Below, piece after piece: positions 56,047 through 64,000 of a stretch of 64,000 bases of DNA; the first letter of the stretch is position 1; each line of letters opens with the position of its first letter. Source of the DNA: Trichobilharzia szidati (Eukaryota > Platyhelminthes > Trematoda > Strigeidida > Schistosomatidae). The translations under genes were made by a program, and so were the position numbers. Location: positions 96,733,256-96,797,255 of the forward strand of contig OX235271.1 in assembly GCA_944472155.2 (NCBI GenBank), given 5' to 3'. A model generated the notes under the pieces. The model saw nothing but the letters and a program-made list of their open reading frames with translations, ran no database searches and was not told the origin of the DNA.

Positions 56047-56399
56047 GGGAATATATCAGACAACTGACAATAAACACTAGTTGTCAGTATTTCAAAATTG
56101 CACAAGTTACATCAAGGCCATCTGAGGAGCTTCAGAGTAAAAGGCAAGTTCTGTATTTCTGTTTTCATTTTTACTGGTACTGAGGAAGATTGTTCACTAG
56201 TAAATGACAAGGTTGTTATTTATTTAGAGAAAACTGGAAAGATCGGAATGATTGTCTATTGGAAGACACCATGTGCCAATGATAAACTGTGTGAAACGTA
56301 ATATTGGTCCCTACTTTTTGTGCATATGAGTACTTAATGGACTGTTTCACCAATCTGTTTTATATGACAACAGAAAAACTTAGTACTACCCTTGAAATT

Positions 56400-59300
56400 G
56401 AAGTGTGAACCCACATTACCTGTCAGGGAGTGAGTGTCCTTCGGCACAGAAGAGTACCCACCATGGACCGGACACCCATGCTGCCCCTACGATACTCGAT
56501 AAGCCCTTCAGTGCCAGTAATGAAAAGGCTGACACGAGGAAAAGGCGTATCAGGGGTCGAAAAACAGCAGCTAAATTCGCAAACGAACTTGTGGATCAAG
56601 CCTCAACCTCACTGGTGGATAGCAGGCAGACACAATCGCCAACAGGTAGCGAGGAGGACACCAATGAATAGCCTAATGTAGTCTCCTGCATAAAGGAAGA
56701 TAAAGACACCATTAGGATCACACTGTCCACGAAGTACGGAAAGAGACTTACACCGCAGAGCAAGAAAGCCGCCTCAAGCGAACCTGATCTCTCCGACAGG
56801 CCACTCAATCTCCACAAAGTGGAAGAATCGCCGGCTTCTGATCCCAAGGTCATGTTTGAACATGACCTCAGCTTGGTTAAGCCCCCCTTAGGTAAGCTGC
56901 TACCTACGTCAGCATCAGGTGTAAATCTACACAGCTTGTGTAGAATCGACCAAAAAGTTGACTCTGCCGGTACGCATTCTCAAAGCCGTACTAAACTCAA
57001 AAGAAGAGAAGGATTCTGTAACAAGCAACCCCCAAAATCTTAAAGGATCAGGCACATACGTCCGTGTCGACTTATGTCTAGCAGGCCGCGTCAAAAGACA
57101 GTCTGCATCCCTAGAAGTAAGCGATCGGTGCCAAAACGGTGAGAAAAACCTAAGGATTAAGGGTCGCCAGAGTTCGAAGTTTGGTGATTCCAAAACCTAT
57201 ATAGGTTGGCCTCAGAAGCACAAAACTGAGTCAGTAGTTTGCTAAACAGATGCCCTCAGCCTTTTGAACAAACACATGAGCTGGGTAATATGATAGACTC
57301 CGGAAATCTGGATATAACTGTCGTCACAGAGACATGGCTCACATCCGATGTCACTGATAACGAAGTCAAACTTCATAGAGTGAACCGACTAAGCCGCAAA
57401 GGAGGTGGCGTAGTCATCTACCCCAAGAAATGCTAAACCATGCGTAGCATTGAAGCTCTCGCACACGAAAGTGAAGCTTGCGAGCTTCTACTCTGAAGAC
57501 TTTAATACATAGGCCAAGATACTGACCTCACTACTATATAATGAAGTCTTGACTGCAGTGCAGATAAATTCCCAATAGAAAAGCTAGGCTCCCGGACATC
57601 GAAATATCGAAGTCTCGAAGCCATGGGATTTCAACTCCCCAACAGTTGACTGATCAAGCATCACAATGCCATTCTCAGACAACTCCTTTCATTGTAAACT
57701 GCTGGAATCTAGCTGTTATCTAGCCGTAGTCCAAAATGTCATGAAGCTCACACGCTATGACTCACAGCACTCCTCTCCAACACTGGACCTAGTGTTTTCC
57801 CATGGTGAGGATGTGGACCTCATACAACATCTTCCTCCTTTAGGAAGAAGCAGTCACGCTGTGCTCACATTCAAGTTCACAGCAGCAGTATCATGAGCCA
57901 AAACCCAAGCTGGACGGAATTTTCACAAGCAGATGTAAATGTGATCATCTCAGCAGCAAACTCAGTCAACTGGTACATAAAACCCGAGTCACAAGTAGAA
58001 GCCACATCGAACCAGCTTAAGCCACATTACTCCCAAGTAACTGAAACTTTCATCCTTTGGTCTGCCACAAAGAGTAGGAAACATAGGCCTCCTTTGATAA
58101 ACCGAGAGATCGGTAAATCGCTCGGACGCAAACACAAACGCTGGGACCTGTTTGTCACACTTGAGACTCCTGAGACCAGAAAGTTATGCAACATCGTTAG
58201 GAACAAAGCTATTGCAGATATCTGCTAATCAAGGATGAAGTTCGAAACACGTCTGGCTGAAAACACAACGGCACAACTTTAAAAAATATTCTTGCACATG
58301 AGCTTCAGGAATTAAACATTCAATGATGTTTCAGACCTGACTGTTGACAGTGACACAATCGAAGAAGATCAAACAAAAGCAGAAGCAATGGCAGATTGCT
58401 TCTTCCAGGTCTTTACACAGGAGTCGTCACTCCCAATAGGATCACCTCTGGCCGCGTCAGAGGAATACAAGATAGACTCTGTTGACGCCGACCAAGACTT
58501 TATGCTCAACTGCCTAATGAAGCTAAGTGCAGGGAAATCGATGGGGCCTGGTAATCCCCATCCAAGGCTTCTTAAGGAGCAATCAGTCCATATAGCCGGC
58601 CCACTGACCATGACCTTCAGGCTATCTGTCCCAAATAGTGTTACCGCGTGACTGGAAAGACGCCGCAGCAACCCCTATCCACACAGGATGACCAAAACAA
58701 AGCCCCTCAAACTACATGTCTACCAGGTCCACCAACACCTTAATCAAGACACTAGAAGGAATCATCAAGAGAAGCATCATGGCATAACTGGAAGGGAAAG
58801 CTGGGTCATATCAAGGAACAGCAGAAGACCCACTGATGTAGTCTTCATTGACTTCGGCAAATTCTTCTATAAAGTTCCTCACAAATGACTACTCATGAAG
58901 TCGGAATCTTTTGGTGTCAAAGGCATCTTACTAAAATGGATTAAGGAACTCCTCATGGATGGGAAGCAGAGGGTCAGGATCAACTCGAAACTTTCATCCT
59001 GGATAACAGTGCATAGCGGAGTGTCACAAGGTATGGTACTCGAACCTCTCCTATTTATTTTGTATACCTGTGAGTTAACTGTGCTCACGGATTCCCCAAT
59101 GGTCCCACATGCAGACGACTTAAAAATCTGGAGAGAGCTGTAGGGCGACAGTGATACACTTACGTTGAAAGAAGACCTCAACAAATTATTACAGTGGTTC
59201 AGGGAACGGATGCTTCTGATCAATGTAGCGAAATGTGCAACCATGCTAATTGGACACTCAAGCACCAGCTTCTACGAACTAGGGGAATAAAGCCCCCATC

Positions 59301-59895
59301 AGCCCAAACTCATTGGGATTTAGGTGTCATAGAAAACCAAGACTTAAAAACTACAGCACACTGTCGCGAGGTGGCTGCACGTAGTTTCAGATCCTTGTGA
59401 GAGATTCGCAGAGCCCTTGCTATAACCACCAGAGATATGTTCACCTCCTTATGCACATCTCTCTCTTTGAGGTAAAGACTGGAAAACCGTATCCAGATAG
59501 CTAGTCCCTGTCTTAAAGGGGACTCGGATATTCTCGAAAGGGTTCAAAGGAAGGCAAAACGTATGATTATTGGAATGACTAATTTATCATATGAGGAAAG
59601 ACTAGACAGCTCAAATCTTTTCTCTTTGTCATACCGTAGGCAGGTGGGAGATTTAATTGCAATGTTTAAAATGCTATATAATGACAATGGACCTGATCTA
59701 CTCTCCCCTTTCCTTCACACCACGTTGGAACACTTTAGATGAAATAGCAGGAGAGTTAAATAGCCAATTAGAAACCATATTGCTGTGGGGTACTGGTTCT
59801 CACACCGAGTCATAAACTGTTGGAACCGATTCCCAGAAGTTAACTAGAAAAGGACTAACATAGGCTTCAAGCCTTCTTTCCCCAACCAATAAATC
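56400..59895 (+). mobile_element. CR1-like non-LTR retrotransposon, long decayed copy
   Basis: Pieces in order: a possible ORF1 relic (56405-57200), endonuclease VTETWLTSDVTDNEVKL and RKGGGVVIY (57320-57430), SSPTLDLVFSHGEDVDLI (57770), RT entry KLSAGKSMGPGNPHPRLLKE (58520), VFIDFGKFFYKVPHK (58845), GILLKWIKELLMDGKQRVRI (58920), SGVSQGMVLEPLLFILY (59020), HADDLKIW (59110), RKAKRMIIGMTNLSYEERLD (59550), YRRQVGDLIAMFKMLYND and FSHRVINCWNRFPE at the end. The layout (EN, RT, post-RT) and motifs are CR1-like. Key residues are mutated (FGKFF for FSKAF) and it has many shifts and stops. Confidence 0.88.
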
Positions 59896-60430
59896 TGAAA
59901 TCAGAAGTGTGGACTGGTGTAACCAATGTCCGTTATCTCTGTGATGAGCTTGGATAAGCTTTGTGACTTCTTAGCATTGATTTTCTTGCTTCTGAACAGC
60001 AGTGCATCTTCTGTGAGTCCCACTTCAATTCTGTATCACACACTATTAGAAAAAATCAAACTCATTCAATCAGTGAGTGGTTCCTGTGCAACTAATGGTC
60101 TATTTTCGCTTCTCAGTCCTCTATTCCCATTGATAAGTGCCCTAGTGCAGGTGGAAAGGACAGTGAGAAGGGAATCAAGAGAATGACTACACAGAACAAA
60201 TAGTAAGTATGGTATTTGCACCATTTGCGGAACACTGAGAGAGTGGGTGCATACGCACACCTAACAGAAAGGACAGGAAACAAAGTAGAAAGAGGTGAGA
60301 ATTATAGGTATAGGGAAAACTGGAAAAATTAGGTTAGATTAGTGGAGTATGGAAAAAATGTGAAATGTTTGTGGTGAATTTCGTAATTGACATACCTCAT
60401 GGGAAAATTAATTAGGCTGCGGACTTACTG
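59896..60430. other. No feature recognised
   Basis: Sequence between a LINE end and the LTR-like repeat; the plus frame 59926-60186 has no recognised family. Confidence 0.3.
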
Positions 60431-60740
60431 TGTAACAATAGAAGACCAGAGTCAGGCAACAGATCGTTTATTTAGGAAAGCGACACATATTTGTAGATTT
60501 TCATGTATATTATTATAGATTATTTTAAGCAAACAAACAGTCTTCTGATTGGTGGTTTCTCTCTGGAAGTTAATATTTCATCTGTCTGTGGCCATTTCTT
60601 GAAGTCCAGATTATCTATCAGTAAATTGTATCCACCTACGCAAAGTCTACTATGATTGGTTTTTGAGTCAGTCTTTGTTCTTATTTCTCTCATGACGAAT
60701 ATTGGGGACATTACCATTGACGTAAATTACTGTCTACCAA
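60431..60740 (-). repeat. LTR-like repeat, copy 2
   Basis: Reverse complement of 32724-33009 with about 25 bp more inside. The minus strand runs TTGGTAGACAGTAATTTACG to TTCTATTGTTACA and has AATAAACGATCTGTTGCCTG near its end (the poly(A) signal region). It stands alone, as a solo LTR would. Confidence 0.55.
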
Positions 60741-61499
60741 TGTGTTTTCGCTCACACAGTTTCCTCATAACATTATATAGGAAAACCGTATTTTCCAAAG
60801 TTAATATAAACGTCTTTGTTATGGATTTAGTACATAGGCAGACGATCCTCGAAAGGATGAACAGCTGAATGATATATTTTAGCCACCATAAGTGTTTAAA
60901 TTACTTAGCGTAAATTGAAAGTTGCATTTCATTTTCTTTTCTATAGCGAAATAAGTCCCATAATATGGTAGACAGAGGTAAGATGGCTTAGACTCCTTGG
61001 GTAGCACGGAAATGTCTTTATTAGTGCTCAAAGATTTGCCCATGTCCTAATGTGATACAAGGATTCTGCGATGCGAAACTGATGTATTTTTTCCTCTTGT
61101 TCTGTAAGCCTACAGAAAGCCCTTGTAAAATAAATCACATCTAGGAGTTCAAGGTACATCTAAACTTATCAGTGAAGTTTCGTTAGTGAGGTCTCGGAAA
61201 CCTATGTCTACAAGACCTCTGTTTATAGGCTGAATGAACACAGGTGTATCAGTGTGTTACACAAATACATGTAGTCTTAAGAACAAGCTTCCTGAATTAG
61301 GAGTAATACCTGAAAGACGCCAACCTGGTGTTATAGCAGATACTGAAAAATAGTAGGTAAGTAGTATCCAACTGCTGGCCTATAAGTCCCACTTGCAATA
61401 TAGCAAAGGGATTAGAAACAATTAGCTCATATGAAAAAAACTTCACCTGCTACCGGAAGATTAGCGTAAATTCCAACCAGGCCGATTCTTCGTGATAAA
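60741..61499. other. No feature recognised
   Basis: AT-rich spacer. Confidence 0.3.
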
Positions 61500-62690
61500 C
61501 TTTCTGTTATTTGGGGAATTTATGTAGAAACCAGGGATAAAAACCTTGTCGCTTTTACGATATTAGTAAAGCATTCCATAAAGTATAGTATTCAGATCCC
61601 AGTGAACTAAAAGAGTTCGGATTAGACCGATCCCTATATGATCGGTTTAGGTACCACCTACTGGGTAGAAGACAAAAGGCAAGGGTTATTAGTGTGTTGT
61701 CGGAGTGGAAAATAGTACCCAATGGGGTACTAAAAGGGAACTGTATTAGACCCCTTGTTATTCCCAATGTACGGAAACAAACTACCAGAAATTGTTACCT
61801 TGTCTTCATCGTTATTTGAGGATGACATCAAGATATGGAATTAATAATGATGATAGGTCAGTTTTACAAGGTGGCCTAGATAAATTGAATGAAAGGTAAT
61901 TATTTCCGGAAAAAGCACCTTAATGACCTTAGGAGAGATGTGTCACACGTCGTACTCTCTGAGGAAAGCAGAACTGTCTGATGCTAGCAGACAAAAGGAC
62001 TTGGGAATTATTATCTGCCATGATTTGGAAACGAATGCTACTAAGGCTTTTCGAATAATACTGGCACTCTGAAGGGCTTTGAAACGCCTAGATGAGTTTA
62101 TGTTTAAATTACTCTATGCAACGTATGTCAGGCCTCACCTAGAATAATGTATACATGTGTCTAGCGAGGAATGAGGCGCTAGTCTTAAAAGTAACAAAAA
62201 GGGCATGAATCAAATTAGTTAATGATGTCTCTGACCTTCCTTACGAGAAGACGACGTAACATTTAATTATTTTCCCATTATCTTGCCGAAGGCATCGAGT
62301 AACTTGATTTAGGTATATCGTATATCAAAGAGTGATTTATGTGGTGACATTTTTAACCTCTTCTCTTCCTCTAGGAGACCTTTATGAGGCCACCATTAAA
62401 ATGTGATCAAATCGCAGACAAACAAAATAGGTGTAGAATTTCAGTTCTCACATGGGGTGGTCAATGACTGCAACTCACTACCTAGGCATGCGATATTATC
62501 TCCATCAGGGACCGCTTTCAAAGGAAAAATTAGATCTCGGCAGGATTACATTTTGCAAGGATTAACACAGGCCGCAACATCGTACTATTCTTTATTATCT
62601 TTAGATGAAAGGCTGAAAATAAACTCAGAAAAGGACACAGTTACTAACAACTTTTCTTCTCCATGACTAAATCGCCATTTACTGTCTATC
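61500..62690 (+). mobile_element. CR1-like non-LTR retrotransposon, second decayed copy
   Basis: Relics in order: LSVIWGIYVET region, YWVEDKRQG with TVLDPLLFPMYGNKLPEIV (61740), FEDDIKIWN (61820, FADD changed to FEDD), the post-RT region, and a C-terminal frame 62403-62666 with FSHGVVNDCNSLPRHAILS that matches FSHRVINCWNRFPE of the copy at 56400-59895. The 3' end is near 62690. Confidence 0.75.
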
Positions 62691-64000
62691 ATTCCCTAAT
62701 TAAATTCTACTTCAAAATCAATTATTTCAAATTATCATTCTACTAAAAAAGGTTAACTTATTTGTTTTTCCTTTTTAGATATCTTTATTTATGTGTGCAT
62801 AAACCCATACATACTATATTTTGAATTTTCTATCCTAAAAAACTATCCCAGCTAGCAAAATTCCACTACAGAAAGTGGGACACTATCGAGCATTTTCTGC
62901 AGTGAACCCAAAGTGTGTCCCAAAGTTTCCTCAGTGTTGCCGGAGCCAATGCTACCTACTGTATGATACAGACTATTATTCTTTAACATACGCCTTCTTG
63001 TAATCTAAGGGAGTTTGAGGTGAGGAGAATTAGAAAATTTTAAAAACAGAAATGATATTTCTTTTAAGCATTACATTTCGCTCATTCTTTGTAAAAAAAA
63101 GGATGTCATTTCAAATGCAGCAGAATATATTTAAGGACTGGCAAAACGCGGAACAATCTGTCTTCCGAAAATAATTGATGCTTACAGATCAGTATATGAA
63201 GAATCGGTTCGGTTAGTTAATTTCTAGTTAATTAATTTAAAAGCATCCTTTATGTTTTGACAGACGAATATTTTGCTATACCGGCTTAAAGACAGCAAGA
63301 TTTTCTAAGGAAATTCCTTTTGTTTCTCACTAGTTTTTGCATGGAAAATTTTATACTGTGGTATGAAGTGTTCATAAATAATATGTTGCGACAGCCTTAG
63401 TCAAATAGATAGATTTCCACAAATCTTGCCTACCTCCCATTTCATTTTGTTTCTGAGCGCTCCTGAAAACCCCGTTCCTGGTTTTCTTGATCGGATATTT
63501 TCTTCTTTCACTCATTGAGTTATTAAACCATAGCAACTTTAGATTTTGATTTTGTACCAATTAAAAGTGCAATGTTCCACAGTAGTAAAAGCATCAGACG
63601 TCGTTGGTTGAAAACCATCATTCGCAGATTATGTAGTTATTAATGAAATTTCACCATTGCTTTGCTTGTGTATTCAGAAGTTTCAGATAATAACATATGG
63701 ACTATTCATCTTCGTAAATTATAACAAGGAAGCCTTCCCAATGAGTAACATGACTCAGCACTGGTTGATGTGACCTGAACCACTCCCAAAGCAGTGCTAA
63801 TAGGGTAGAATAAAGTAAGTAAGGTCACTGTTGGTTCCTGTGATCACCCAAACATTACTGGTGCAGCTATAAATGATTTCACAACATCGCTAGCCGGCAA
63901 CGTCATTATCACTAAATGGTGGATTCTGACCCTTCAAGTTGACTAGCTATGATGAAGGTATGTTGTCAAGAACGCAGGTCGTCAGGCAAGTTGTTGTGTT
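62691..64000. other. No feature recognised
   Basis: AT-rich, no motif-bearing frames. Confidence 0.3.

Overview
This AT-rich window looks like nuclear DNA of a blood fluke (Schistosoma or a close relative). The reasons are tRNA-headed SINEs that carry hammerhead ribozyme motifs of the Sm-alpha type, Merlin-type DNA transposons, many Penelope-like elements (PLEs) with GIY-YIG endonuclease domains, and two or three families of decayed non-LTR retrotransposons. The species call rests on recognising these families and was not checked against a database.

The one host gene I can read with confidence is on the minus strand, from 56046 down to at least 37427. Seven exons (55558-56046, 54496-54714, 51483-51805, 49114-49253, 47521-47699, 43406-43594, 37427-37816) join in phase with GT/AG borders. 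They give about 643 codons that align along the centrosomal protein CEP76 (N-terminal region, C2 domain, transglutaminase-like domain, C-terminal region). The last exon, about 50 residues in other animals, was not found. Two positions that match the catalytic Cys and His of transglutaminase-like folds read Val and Tyr. The introns are packed with transposons: a near-complete PLE, a Merlin copy with a perfect 8-bp target duplication, LINE tails, SINEs, and a three-level nest (SINE, then PLE, then a second PLE).

Layout. 1-5600: PLE tail, SINEs, two LINE fragments, and a SINE inverted pair with target duplication. 5600-11500: SINEs, a PLE flanked by long inverted repeats, LINE tail, and a possible single host exon near 11300. 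12700-20200: many SINEs, two PLEs, and a second SINE inverted pair. 20200-28000: Merlin copy, PLE piece, and two LINE copies including the longest (25270-27590). 28990-33300: satellite-like SINE repeats, SINEs with clean target duplications, and an LTR-like repeat. 34390-35280: a GC-richer block of unknown origin. 37400-56050: the CEP76 gene. 56400-62700: two CR1-like LINE copies separated by an inverted copy of the LTR-like repeat.

The strongest unexplained signal concerns integration structure. Three separate head-to-head pairs of hammerhead-bearing SINEs are each bounded as a whole by 9-12 bp direct repeats, so each pair seems to have entered as one unit. Three PLE copies also share the same plan: direct repeat, about 28-33 bp of unique sequence, then a long inverted repeat carrying a hammerhead-like core.
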